From Candidatus Norongarragalina meridionalis (lineage in GTDB: Archaea > Micrarchaeota > Micrarchaeia > Norongarragalinales > Norongarragalinaceae), in contig CABMDO010000009.1 in NCBI GenBank assembly GCA_902384935.1, positions 1 to 64,000 on the forward strand: a DNA stretch of 64,000 nt, given 5' to 3'. Below the pieces are notes generated by a model. The model ran no database searches, was not told the DNA's origin, and saw nothing but the letters and a program-made list of their open reading frames with translations. Shown here one piece after another: positions 9,507-18,948 of the stretch. How positions within the stretch are numbered: position 1 is the stretch's first letter; each line of letters starts with the position of its first letter. The position numbers and the translations under genes are program-made.

Positions 9507-10411
9507 ACGTCAAGGACATCACGATAAAAAAAGGGATGAAAGTAAATGAGCTGGCTGAGCAGTTTTCCACCACCGGCTTTCAAGCCTCCGAGTTTTCGCG
9601 GGCAGTCGAAGTAATGGACGCCATGCGTTCCGACAAGCAGTGCCTCCGCATCTTCGCTTTCACCGCCAACATGGTTGCTTCCGGGCTTAGGGGCGTCTTC
9701 GCCCAGTACATCCGAGAAGGAAACGTCGACGCGGTCATTACTACGGGTGGCTCAATCGACCACGACTTGATACGCGCCTACGCGCCCTACGAGATGGGCT
9801 CCTTCGCAGCCGACGACATTGCCCTCCACAAGAAGGGAATCAACAGAATCGGCAACATCCTTGTTCCCAATGCCCGCTACGAGCTTTTGGAAAAGAAGGT
9901 GCAACCCGTCTTCAAGAAAATGCACGAAAAACAGCACATCATTACTCCCAGCAGCCTCGTCACGGAGCTCACCGCCGGCATCAAGGACAAGAACTCCATA
10001 ATGAAAGCCTGCCTCGAGCGTCACGTTCCCATTTACTCCCCGAACATCCTCGATTCGGCGCTAGGATTGCAGCTTTACTTCTTCAAGCAGGACCACGCGG
10101 GCTTCGTGCTGGACGAGCTGAAGGACATGCGAACCCTCGGAAACTCCATCATCACCGCCAAACGCACCGGCGCGGTTATTCTCGGCGGGGGTACCGCCAA
10201 GCACTTTACAATCGCCTCCAACATCCTGCGCGGAGGGTTGGATTACGCGGCCTACTTCACAACTGCGCAGGAATACGACGGCTCTCTGTCGGGAGCGAGG
10301 GTTCAGGAAGCCAAGTCGTGGGGAAAAGTCGGAGAGAAAGCCCGCTCCGCCTGCGTTTACGGCGACGCCACGATTACTTTCCCGCTAGCAGTAGCATCCC
10401 TAGAGATTTAG
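9503..10411 (+). CDS. Deoxyhypusine synthase
   Basis: TANMVASGLRGVFAQYIREGNVDAVITTGGSIDHDLIR; GGTAKHF; TTAQEYDGSLSGARVQEAKSWGK. Confidence 0.96.
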   Translation: MNVKDITIKKGMKVNELAEQFSTTGFQASEFSRAVEVMDAMRSDKQCLRIFAFTANMVASGLRGVFAQYIREGNVDAVITTGGSIDHDLIRAYAPYEMGSFAADDIALHKKGINRIGNILVPNARYELLEKKVQPVFKKMHEKQHIITPSSLVTELTAGIKDKNSIMKACLERHVPIYSPNILDSALGLQLYFFKQDHAGFVLDELKDMRTLGNSIITAKRTGAVILGGGTAKHFTIASNILRGGLDYAAYFTTAQEYDGSLSGARVQEAKSWGKVGEKARSACVYGDATITFPLAVASLEI

Positions 10412-10420
10412 TGAGAAGGT

Positions 10421-11014
10421 ATGAGCGAAAATAAACCGACATCAATCGAAGAAGCCATTGCATGGCTGGACGATAGGGTTGTCAAAAGCGACACTAAAGA
10501 CCCTCTTGAAAAAAGACTTAATGTTTTTTGGGATGATTTACAAAAAGAACTTAAGGAAACCGAACGCGGGTCTGCGGGCAATAGAAAATTTATAGAAAAA
10601 CCGTTCCAAAAATCACTTTGTAAACTGCTAAGTAACGATGGAAAAAATATAGCAGAAGGACAAGCTGAACTTAAATTAAGAGAAGATATGCCTACTAATT
10701 TTAAAAAAAATATAGACATCTTGTTCAAATGCGACAGAAAAACAATTTTCTTAGAAATTAAGACTGCATTAACCGACAATGCATTCGGCGGAGCGTTTTT
10801 AGAATCAGTATTAAGGAGAGAAAAGAACCATGAATTTTGGGTTGTTTGTTTATGGCATGCTGGAAAGGGCGGAATAGGTCGTTTCAAAAAATTGCGCGAG
10901 TTATCGGAAATTAGAGAAAACGTCAGCGGCGTCGTTTCATTCGATCCTCAGTATAACGAAGATGTCGATAGCGCAAAAGAGTTTTTGAGACATATAGACG
11001 GGATGGGAAGCTAG
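10421..11014 (+). CDS. AT-rich orphan protein with PD-(D/E)XK nuclease-like motif
   Basis: NIDILFKCDRKTIFLEIKTAL (D…ExK); visibly lower GC than neighbours. Confidence 0.6.
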   Translation: MSENKPTSIEEAIAWLDDRVVKSDTKDPLEKRLNVFWDDLQKELKETERGSAGNRKFIEKPFQKSLCKLLSNDGKNIAEGQAELKLREDMPTNFKKNIDILFKCDRKTIFLEIKTALTDNAFGGAFLESVLRREKNHEFWVVCLWHAGKGGIGRFKKLRELSEIRENVSGVVSFDPQYNEDVDSAKEFLRHIDGMGS

Positions 11015-11015
11015 A

Positions 11016-12275
11016 ATGCGTTATTTCGCCGACCTCCACATCCATTCGAAGTATTCTCGCGCAGTTTCTCCCCTGATGGACCTTCCTCACCTCGCCGAGG
11101 GAGCGAAGCGCAAGGGGTTGCAGATTCTGGGAACTGGAGATTTCACCCATCCGTTGTGGTTCAAGCACCTCAAAGCAACCTTGCAGAACGAGAGTAATGA
11201 AGGCAGCGGGCTTTTCGCTTACCGAGACGTCCGTTTCATGCTTACCGCCGAGGTTGCCACCTTCAAGAGCACGCCGAAAGGCGTCAAGAAGGTGCATCAC
11301 GTAATACACGCCCCTTCCTTCGAGGTGGTGGAACAGCTCAACGACGTTTACGGAAAAATGGGCTCGCTCGAGGCGGACGGCAGGCCGATGTTCGGGAATT
11401 GTTCGCCAGCGGAATTAATGGAGAAAACGCACGAGGTTTCCCCCGACGCCGTCCTTATTCCCGCCCACGCCTGGACCCCTTGGTTCGGAATCTTCGGCAG
11501 TATGAGCGGTTACAACTCAATAGAGGAAGGCTACGAGGAGCAGGCGAAGCACATCATCGCCTTGGAGACTGGGATGAGCAGCGATCCGGCTATGAATTGG
11601 CGCCTCTCAAAGCTTGATAAATACGCCTTAATGTCGAATAGTGATTCTCATTCGCCATACCCATGGCGATTGGGAAGGGAGTGCAATGTGTTTGATTTCG
11701 GGAGTAATGGGGAAGCGTCGTTTTCTTCCATCTTCTCCGCAGTTAAAAACCACGACAAGCGCCACTTCCTCTTCACGGTTGAAGTCGACCCCGCTTACGG
11801 AAAATACCACTACGACGGCCACCGCCTATGCAATTTCTCCGCGTCGCCGGAAGAAACAAGGAAGCTGAAGAGCGTCTGCCCCGTTTGCCACCGCCACCTC
11901 ACGATAGGTGTGGAAAACAGGGTGGAAGAGCTTGCCGACCGCCCGCTTGGCTTCGTTCCCGAAAACGCCATTCCTTTCAAGAAAGTTCTCCCGCTTCACG
12001 AGCTAGTAGCAGCCTACCGCAAGAGTTCCCTTTCCTCGAAGAGAGTAATGGAGGAAGCCGACAGCCTCATTACTTCCGTCGGCAGCGAACTCAGCGTCCT
12101 TCTGGACACCCCGGAGCCGCAGCTCCGCAAGCATGCTGACGAGGGCCTCGTTGCCGTCATCATGCGCAACAGGGAAGGCGCCCTCAAAGTCAAGCCAGGT
12201 TACGACGGCGAATACGGCGTCCTACAGCTAAACGCCGCCACGAAGCTGGGGCAGACGACGTTGGGGGCGTACTAG
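11016..12275 (+). CDS. Endonuclease Q-like PHP-domain protein (TIGR00375-type)
   Basis: ADLHIHSKYSRAVSPLMDLPHLAEGAKRKGLQILGTGDFTHPLW; PAHAWTPWFGIFGSMSGYNS; VCPVCHRHLTIG. Confidence 0.88.
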   Translation: MRYFADLHIHSKYSRAVSPLMDLPHLAEGAKRKGLQILGTGDFTHPLWFKHLKATLQNESNEGSGLFAYRDVRFMLTAEVATFKSTPKGVKKVHHVIHAPSFEVVEQLNDVYGKMGSLEADGRPMFGNCSPAELMEKTHEVSPDAVLIPAHAWTPWFGIFGSMSGYNSIEEGYEEQAKHIIALETGMSSDPAMNWRLSKLDKYALMSNSDSHSPYPWRLGRECNVFDFGSNGEASFSSIFSAVKNHDKRHFLFTVEVDPAYGKYHYDGHRLCNFSASPEETRKLKSVCPVCHRHLTIGVENRVEELADRPLGFVPENAIPFKKVLPLHELVAAYRKSSLSSKRVMEEADSLITSVGSELSVLLDTPEPQLRKHADEGLVAVIMRNREGALKVKPGYDGEYGVLQLNAATKLGQTTLGAY

Positions 12276-12352
12276 AGCGGACACTGGAAGGCAGGGGCCG
12301 CGTTTTCTTTTTAAAGCGAAGTTTTTTCAAGTACAATAAGAATGAATAGGTC

Positions 12353-12751
12353 GTGGCCGACGTATTCGACAGTAAAAAACGAAGCGAAATAATGTCGAAA
12401 ATAAAAGGGAAGGGAACCAAACCAGAAAAGGTTTTGAAAAAAATATTGAATAAGGCGAGAATTGGTTTCCGAACATATGCCGATGCTCCAGGCAAACCAG
12501 ATTTCGTCCTTACAAAGAAAAAAATCGCGATTTTCGTCGATGGAAAGTTCTGGCACGGATACAGATTCGCAACGTGGAAAAACAAGCTTACTCCGTTTTG
12601 GTTGGACAAGATAACCGAAAACATGCGTCGCGACAAAAAAAATGACAGATTGCTTAGGAAAATGGGTTGGGAAGTACTGCGTTTCTGGGATTTCGAAATA
12701 ATGAAAAATCCAGAAAAGTGCATCGGGAAGATAAAAAGGACGTTGAAATGA
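12353..12751 (+). CDS. Very short patch repair (Vsr-like) endonuclease
   Basis: SEIMSKIKGKGTKPE; GKPDFVLTKKKIAIFVDGKFWHG; RRDKKNDRLLRKMGWEVLRFWDFE; GTG start. Confidence 0.9.
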   Translation: MADVFDSKKRSEIMSKIKGKGTKPEKVLKKILNKARIGFRTYADAPGKPDFVLTKKKIAIFVDGKFWHGYRFATWKNKLTPFWLDKITENMRRDKKNDRLLRKMGWEVLRFWDFEIMKNPEKCIGKIKRTLK

Positions 12752-13737
12752 GCAAAAAACCGACCGTCGCCGACTTCTTCGCGGGAATAGGCGGAATTCG
12801 ACTGGGATTCGAACAGGCTGGATTCGACGCGGTTTACTCGAACGAAATCGACGACTTCTGTGGCATTACCTATAAGGAAAACTTCGGCATTGACCCGAAG
12901 GGAGATATTACCAAAATAAACGCGGAAGAACTGCCAGACTTCGACGTGTTCGTAGGCGGTTTTCCTTGTCAGGCGTTCTCGATAGCGGGACGAAAACTGG
13001 GTTTCGACGACACTCGTGGCACGCTTTTCTTCGATGTTGCCCGCATACTCAAAACTAAGAGACCCAAGGCATTTCTGCTTGAAAACGTAAAAAATCTGGA
13101 AGGACACGAACACGGAAATACCATCAAAGTGATACTCCGCGCGCTCAGGGCAGAATTGGACTACAATGTAAGCTACGCAGTACTGAACGCCAAGGATTAC
13201 GGCGTACCGCAGAACAGGGAACGAATATACATAGTGGGATTCAGAAAGGATGTTTTTGACGGCATGTTTCCGTTTCCAGGACCTTCTAAGAGAAGCAAAC
13301 TCGCGAGCATACTAGAAAAAAACGTTCCGTTGAAATACTTCATAAGCAAAAAACGGCTCGCGGGGATGAAAAAACACAGGGCCCGACATGAAGCCATGGG
13401 GCACGGCTTCGGTTACGAAGTTCTGGATCCAGAAAAGACCGCCAAAGCGATAGTCGTAGGCGGCATGGGGCGCGAAAGAAACCTCATCAAGGACTGCGGA
13501 TCGTTGCGAAAACACGAGGGCGACGCGGGTTTTGAAGCTAAAAACGATGAGTGTCTGCGTTACCTTACGCCGCGCGAATACGCCCGCTTACAGGGTTTCC
13601 CAGATTCGTTCAAAATTCCAGTATCCAACGCTCAGGCGTACAAACAGTTCGCTAACTCCGTAGCGGTGCCAGTGATAGTCGCGATAGCTAAAGAAATGAG
13701 GAAGGAACTCGTTTCGAGCAAAAAACAGACTGATTAA
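12748..13737 (+). CDS. DNA (cytosine-5) methyltransferase
   Basis: VADFFAGIGGIRLGFEQAGF; GGFPCQAFSIAGRKLGF; FLLENVKNLEGHEHG; TPREYARLQGFPDSF; QFANSVAVPV; ATGA overlap with vsr. Confidence 0.96.
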   Translation: MSKKPTVADFFAGIGGIRLGFEQAGFDAVYSNEIDDFCGITYKENFGIDPKGDITKINAEELPDFDVFVGGFPCQAFSIAGRKLGFDDTRGTLFFDVARILKTKRPKAFLLENVKNLEGHEHGNTIKVILRALRAELDYNVSYAVLNAKDYGVPQNRERIYIVGFRKDVFDGMFPFPGPSKRSKLASILEKNVPLKYFISKKRLAGMKKHRARHEAMGHGFGYEVLDPEKTAKAIVVGGMGRERNLIKDCGSLRKHEGDAGFEAKNDECLRYLTPREYARLQGFPDSFKIPVSNAQAYKQFANSVAVPVIVAIAKEMRKELVSSKKQTD

Positions 13738-13763
13738 TTAACCACCCGCCGCCTTTTCGTTTC

Positions 13764-14801
13764 ATGGCGGTCACTGGCGGCAGAAACCCCAAAGCACTAC
13801 CGAGTCCGCCGCGAGAGCGCTGCTCGATCTGGGCTAGGGAAACGTTTCGGAAAGCTCTCGAAACGCGTAAGCTATCAGACAGACACGCTGCGGAAAAACT
13901 AAAGGACCAACTGATAAAACTCGGCATTATCGACAAGCGCATCGACGGTTTTGCCATAATGGGCCTGCCTCAAACGCAGGAAGGGCGCGGAGGCGGCATC
14001 AACTATACCGACGTTTTTCACGAAGTGGTAACTTCGACGGGGGACTCTAACCCAATCGACTATCTTTACAAGCTGACGGAATATTTCATTTCAAAGGAAA
14101 ACGACGATGATAAACTCGGGGGTTTTCTTGCACGCGGTCTGCGCACGTTTCCGTCCCTGGCTAGAGACCGGGATTTCGGGATAGTTTTCGAGACGATGAT
14201 AAACGAAACTGGCGCATTCAGGGATTATGAGCTAGTCGTCGATCCTATAGAAGACGCAGCTAAACATACGGATGTTTTGTTCAGGGTAAATGGAAAGGAC
14301 TACCGAATATGGCTATTTCAGTACTCTCCACGCGGCCTCCCGCATGATATCGAACGCCTGACTGGCGAACGTGGGAAGCTGCCAGCCGGGATACACGTAC
14401 TTTGTCCGCTTAAAACCGAAATAGAACAGCAATACTCGCATACGAAGGACCGAATAACTTCCATGAACGTGAGAATCGGAGCTTTGAATGCAAAACTTAA
14501 GGAAATTAAAAAAGGAACCAAAAAAGCGGCCGAACTCGCGGAAAAACTGAAGCGCTACTCGGCGGAATTGGACAAGCTTAGCGATGATGAAAAAAGACTT
14601 CGGCCGCTATTCGATGACGAAATGTTCGTAAAGGAAGGTTGGTTCTTCTATTCCGAAAAGAAAATAGAGGCGGTTTTGGAATTAATTAAAAATATCTCAC
14701 ATAACAAGGCGACGCCAGATAGCTATGAGTGGATATACTCGGTTCTGATTGCGCCCAAACGCTATCTAGCGAAGATATCCGCTTTCGAAGTAAAACGATA
14801 A
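13764..14801 (+). CDS. Uncharacterised protein, candidate restriction endonuclease of the adjacent R-M locus
   Basis: 345 aa, located between two MTases; DVLFRVNGKDYRIWLFQYSPRGLPHDIERL; coiled-coil segment. Confidence 0.5.
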   Translation: MAVTGGRNPKALPSPPRERCSIWARETFRKALETRKLSDRHAAEKLKDQLIKLGIIDKRIDGFAIMGLPQTQEGRGGGINYTDVFHEVVTSTGDSNPIDYLYKLTEYFISKENDDDKLGGFLARGLRTFPSLARDRDFGIVFETMINETGAFRDYELVVDPIEDAAKHTDVLFRVNGKDYRIWLFQYSPRGLPHDIERLTGERGKLPAGIHVLCPLKTEIEQQYSHTKDRITSMNVRIGALNAKLKEIKKGTKKAAELAEKLKRYSAELDKLSDDEKRLRPLFDDEMFVKEGWFFYSEKKIEAVLELIKNISHNKATPDSYEWIYSVLIAPKRYLAKISAFEVKR

Positions 14802-14879
14802 CGGGTACCGTCTCCCTACAGTGGAAAGCGGAAAGCACGCGCCAAGGAACTCTATTAAAAACTAGAAAACTTTAGGTAA

Positions 14880-16100
14880 ATGACAATGAACCTGGAAACC
14901 GTACCCGTAAACAGGGAGGAATTCCAGCGCCTAGTCTCCCCCGTTCCCGATCGGGATAAACCGCGCTACAGCTGGCATGCCTTCAAGCACAGCTATTCCA
15001 AGGAACTCGTCGACAAAATCATTGACGAATTCGGGATACCAGAAGACGGGCGCGTGCTTGATCCGTTTTGCGGCGGCGGCACAACTCTTTTGGCCTGCAA
15101 AGAACGCAACCTAGAGGCAGTAGGATATGACATTCTGCCGTTCTCGGTTTTTCTGTCAAACGTAAAGACGACCGATTTTGAGGCAGAAAAACTGGAAAAA
15201 GCGCTGTCCACGTTCAGAGTGATTAGAACCAGTAACGAACTGCCCGATGTGAAGATAGTTGACAAGGCGTTTACGCCCGCAGTTCAAGAAACGATAATGG
15301 GCATAAAAACGTGGATAGAAACGCTGCCAAACAAAAAGGAGGCGGAGTTTTTCCTTCTGGCACTTCTAACGACTGTCGACAAAGTCAGCAGGGCTACTAA
15401 GAGCGGGGGATTTCTGAGAATAGTTAAAAAAAGCCAGACGCAAAATCGCACAGTCAACGTTTTTCTAGAAACTAGCAGAAAAATGATTGAGGACGTAAAG
15501 AAACTTCCCCTCAAGGAAAAATCAGGCGCCAAGGCGCATCTCGGCGATGCTAGAAAAATTCCAAAACGCGGCAAATACGATGCGGTAATAACGTCGCCGC
15601 CATATCCGAACCGCCACGACTATACGCGGATATACGCGCTCGAGCTTCTAACAGCGTTTACGAACTCCAACAAGGAACTGAAGGAACTCAGGTACAGGAC
15701 GCTTCGCTCACATGTCGAAGCTAGGGAAACGATAGTTGCAAAGGGCTACTCGCAACCCCAACTGCTAACCTACAAGCTAGATGAACTCGGGAAAAGAAAA
15801 ATGAACAACTCACAAATCATCCCGATGCTCGAAGGTTATTTCGAAGACATGTATCTCGTACTGAAACAAATAAAGCGAGATTTGAAAAAAGGCGGGAGAG
15901 CCGCGCTAGTTGTAAGCAACGTTAGATACGAGGGCGTTTCTATACCCGTAGACGAAATACTTGCCGAAATCGGAGTGAAGGCGGGTCTTAAGAACGCGAG
16001 TATTCTTAAGGCGAGAGATCGTGGCAACAGTTCGCAACAGATGGAAAAATATTCGCGAGAACCCGCACGCGAAAGCATCATCGTTTGGAAGAACGCATAA
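14880..16100 (+). CDS. N4-cytosine/N6-adenine DNA methyltransferase
   Basis: VLDPFCGGGTTLLACKERNLEAVGYD (motif I) and VITSPPYPNRHDYTRIYALEL (motif IV). Confidence 0.88.
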   Translation: MTMNLETVPVNREEFQRLVSPVPDRDKPRYSWHAFKHSYSKELVDKIIDEFGIPEDGRVLDPFCGGGTTLLACKERNLEAVGYDILPFSVFLSNVKTTDFEAEKLEKALSTFRVIRTSNELPDVKIVDKAFTPAVQETIMGIKTWIETLPNKKEAEFFLLALLTTVDKVSRATKSGGFLRIVKKSQTQNRTVNVFLETSRKMIEDVKKLPLKEKSGAKAHLGDARKIPKRGKYDAVITSPPYPNRHDYTRIYALELLTAFTNSNKELKELRYRTLRSHVEARETIVAKGYSQPQLLTYKLDELGKRKMNNSQIIPMLEGYFEDMYLVLKQIKRDLKKGGRAALVVSNVRYEGVSIPVDEILAEIGVKAGLKNASILKARDRGNSSQQMEKYSREPARESIIVWKNA

Positions 16101-17199
16101 TTACTTTCTCGTACTGTTTGTATTCGGCGTAGTTATCGATTATCTTGTTTTTTTCTAGATAATATTGATAAGCAATTTTAAGAAAGTCGTGTCTTCCTTT
16201 AAAAGAATAGGATTCAACGGAGGCTTGTTGGACATACTTATTAAAACGGTCCAGTATTAGAGGATTCCTGGGTTCTTTGAATTTAGATATCAATTCTGAA
16301 TCAGAACGAATAGCGTCTAATAGGGTTAGGTAGAATGAGACAAATTTCGAAACATCGAACTTTGGACTGTTGAATAGGGATTCCTCTACAAAAAAATAAG
16401 CCGAAACTATTGCCGCACGCCGCCTAAGCTCCACTGCCTTCGGACCGAAAGCAGAATCCATTTTTTCTAGTATGAATCCGACTTGTTCGAGTTTTCTTTC
16501 GTCGTCTTCGGAAAGTTGTTGATAGCTATCAAAAAAAGCCCTGAGCTCTTCTATCCGAGCTCGACTAAATTCTTTTTTTCTGAACTGAAGCGAATTTAGA
16601 AGTATTTGCGCTAAAACAACCTGCCTAGAAAAACGATAATCTTTCAGACCGACTTTAGAGATAAAGGGCAAGTTTGCCTTTCTGAAGACAAAGTCTCGCA
16701 TTTCACCTGGTCGAACATTTAGTATTTCTCCACCGTTGAGCGGACGCCCGAGATTAATTCGGCGAAATATTTCACAAATATAGCTAACATCGGGTTCTTC
16801 GAGCAAAACGACATCGAACTCGTAGTTTTCTACGTTTTTATTCTGATTTGTCTGTTTAAGTTCGGCATAGTTCTGACCCCACGCGCCAGGGGTTATGCCG
16901 TCTTTATGAATTCGGAGATAGGCTCGACCTCTGCCAGTATCAAATCCACTAAAAAAGTTGATTATACTTTTAATTCTTTGTTTGCCGTCTATACACTCAA
17001 AACGATTGCCAATCTTAGCGAGATAAATTTTAGGGATATCAATATCATTAAGCATTGAATTTATAAGAAAACCTTGTTTTTCAAGAGACCATATAAAATC
17101 TCGCTGATATTCGGCGTCTAAATCTAAATCTCCAGACTCGCAAAGTTTGAAAAGTTCTAGAGCGGTAAACTTTCTAGACCTACGATTAACCGATTCCAT
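16078..17199 (-). CDS. DUF262 (GmrSD N-terminal/ParB-like) protein without obvious HNH (DUF1524) domain
   Basis: LDAEYQRDFIWSLEKQGFLINSMLNDIDIPKIYLAK; FECIDGKQRIKSIINFF. Confidence 0.85.
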   Translation of the reverse strand: MESVNRRSRKFTALELFKLCESGDLDLDAEYQRDFIWSLEKQGFLINSMLNDIDIPKIYLAKIGNRFECIDGKQRIKSIINFFSGFDTGRGRAYLRIHKDGITPGAWGQNYAELKQTNQNKNVENYEFDVVLLEEPDVSYICEIFRRINLGRPLNGGEILNVRPGEMRDFVFRKANLPFISKVGLKDYRFSRQVVLAQILLNSLQFRKKEFSRARIEELRAFFDSYQQLSEDDERKLEQVGFILEKMDSAFGPKAVELRRRAAIVSAYFFVEESLFNSPKFDVSKFVSFYLTLLDAIRSDSELISKFKEPRNPLILDRFNKYVQQASVESYSFKGRHDFLKIAYQYYLEKNKIIDNYAEYKQYEKVIMRSSKR

Positions 17200-18253
17200 T
17201 TTCCCACCACGCAGATATTTTTTGAGAATAGTTCGTGCTTACGTTCATTGACTTAAAGAAAAAATCTAACCAATCTAAGAAAGCGCCACCATGAGTCTCT
17301 TTGTGAATCAGGTGATAATTAGGCAGGGTAAGATAATTTTCGTCAAAGTCTAAATAGAACCCTAAACGCCTAAGTGTTTTTTCGTATCTAGTGCTGCCAG
17401 CTATAAATTGAATATCATAGTCATGGGCGTTTTGTGTCTTAAAGAGTAGATGAATAAGGCTGAGATCATAATGACTGAGCGAACTTCCGACGATTCTGAG
17501 TGTGTCGCAATTAGACAGTATGCGTTCTGCTGCGCTATAAATATCTCCGAATGGAGGCGTCCAGTAGTTTTTGCTTGCTCCGGGCGCTAGCCAAACTGGA
17601 TGGAATTTGTTAAAATCAGCGAGTTCTTGTTTAACACCTTCCTTGGAAATAACGCGCATCGACTTCGGATCCCGAATCCAGTTATAAGAACCGTGTAGTT
17701 TTAGAAGAGGGGGAATCGTTGGATTGGAAGCATGATTAGCAAATCGCCAAGAACCGTAGTTTACTCCGCGATAGACGTCTTGAAAGGCGCAGTCTAGTAG
17801 CCAATCATAGTTGGTAGTTATACACCCCAATAGATTTTCACGCTCAGGATGCTGTTTATGAAAATCCAAAATCGCCGAGTACAATAAAGGAACTAAAAAA
17901 GTATCGTCGTATATTAGGCAATCTATCAGTGCCCGAGCGTAGTATTGTCGAATTATTTGAGCATCGGAATGAGCACCAGCTAACTCCAGAAAACTAATCA
18001 ATAATTCAATATCTTGTTTGGGCGGTTCTAGAGAAGTAATTTTTATGGATTCTATTTTGCCGCTAATATCAGAATATTCGTAATTTTTATTTACACAGCG
18101 TTGAAAAAGTTCTTTGTCTTTGGGGTTTTGGCATATCCGCGTAAGAACGCATTCGTCAAGATTCCTGGTCTTGGGCTTGGGGCCGTAAGCAGGGTGGTCT
18201 TCCTCCGCAAGAGTAGCTCCAGCTCCAAACAGATAAACTATATCGGCAGACAT
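17186..18253 (-). CDS. SIR2-like domain protein, putative NAD-consuming effector
   Basis: VYLFGAGATLAE; CITTNYDWLLDCA; LLKLHGSYNWI; IVGSSLSHYDLSLIHLL; ATG at 18253 preferred over ORF start 18322. Confidence 0.82.
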   Translation of the reverse strand: MSADIVYLFGAGATLAEEDHPAYGPKPKTRNLDECVLTRICQNPKDKELFQRCVNKNYEYSDISGKIESIKITSLEPPKQDIELLISFLELAGAHSDAQIIRQYYARALIDCLIYDDTFLVPLLYSAILDFHKQHPERENLLGCITTNYDWLLDCAFQDVYRGVNYGSWRFANHASNPTIPPLLKLHGSYNWIRDPKSMRVISKEGVKQELADFNKFHPVWLAPGASKNYWTPPFGDIYSAAERILSNCDTLRIVGSSLSHYDLSLIHLLFKTQNAHDYDIQFIAGSTRYEKTLRRLGFYLDFDENYLTLPNYHLIHKETHGGAFLDWLDFFFKSMNVSTNYSQKISAWWENGIG

Positions 18254-18398
18254 CTTTAAAACACTTAGCTCATCAACTACTAAAAATACTTTGTTCGAAG
18301 GACGTTTAAACCTAGTCGTCACGCTAGCTAAATGCCTATTTTTTCACTGGAAAGCATCTCCCGAAATAATAGTTATTTCCAACAAATATAGGCTATTC

Positions 18399-18650
18399 AT
18401 GGAAATAAATACTAAAAAAATCGCAATGGAATTGGCTTGCCACGCACTGGTTATGGGTACTGGAAATCCACACCTAACCCTCGCTTGCCCAATAAGCAGC
18501 GAACTAATAGATAGCATCAGTAAAAATAATGAAACGATATATTATCGCATAGAGCCCTCGAACAAAAAATCACTGTTTGTTTGCGAAGTTGGACCCGTTC
18601 CAGAAGAATCTGTTTCTCTTCCAGATCTCTTGGACGCGGGCAAATCCTAA
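18399..18650 (+). CDS. Small AT-rich hypothetical protein, 83 aa
   Basis: ATG 18399; MEINTKKIAMELACHALVMGTGNPHLTL…; own upstream palindrome. Confidence 0.5.
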   Translation: MEINTKKIAMELACHALVMGTGNPHLTLACPISSELIDSISKNNETIYYRIEPSNKKSLFVCEVGPVPEESVSLPDLLDAGKS

Positions 18651-18796
18651 TCAAAATTGTTTTTTCCCCTCTACGCGCCCTCTAAGAAGGGTTTTTAAAT
18701 AGAGGGGAGTAATTCCTACGTCTTATTTCCCTCGTAGAATAGGCGCGGAAACGCGGAACGAACGGTGGGGGAAGACTAAAAACAGAGGTGGATTGA

Positions 18797-18946
18797 ATGG
18801 TAAGAAAACCCTTTGGTGGCTACACCATCTCCTTCAAGGGATGCGATGACACCTTGCAGGAAGTATTCGGAAGCTCGCCGATAACGCCCAGCGAGATGAC
18901 GAAGAAGATCTGGGCATACGTCAAGCGCAAGAAGATCGCAGGATAA
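18797..18946 (+). CDS. 49-aa SWIB/MDM2-like microprotein
   Basis: MVRKPFGGYTISFKGCDDTLQEVFGSSPITPSEMTKKIWAYVKRKKIAG*; SD-like gaggtg upstream, TATA tttttaaat, T-rich terminator. Confidence 0.6.
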   Translation: MVRKPFGGYTISFKGCDDTLQEVFGSSPITPSEMTKKIWAYVKRKKIAG

Positions 18947-18948
18947 GT

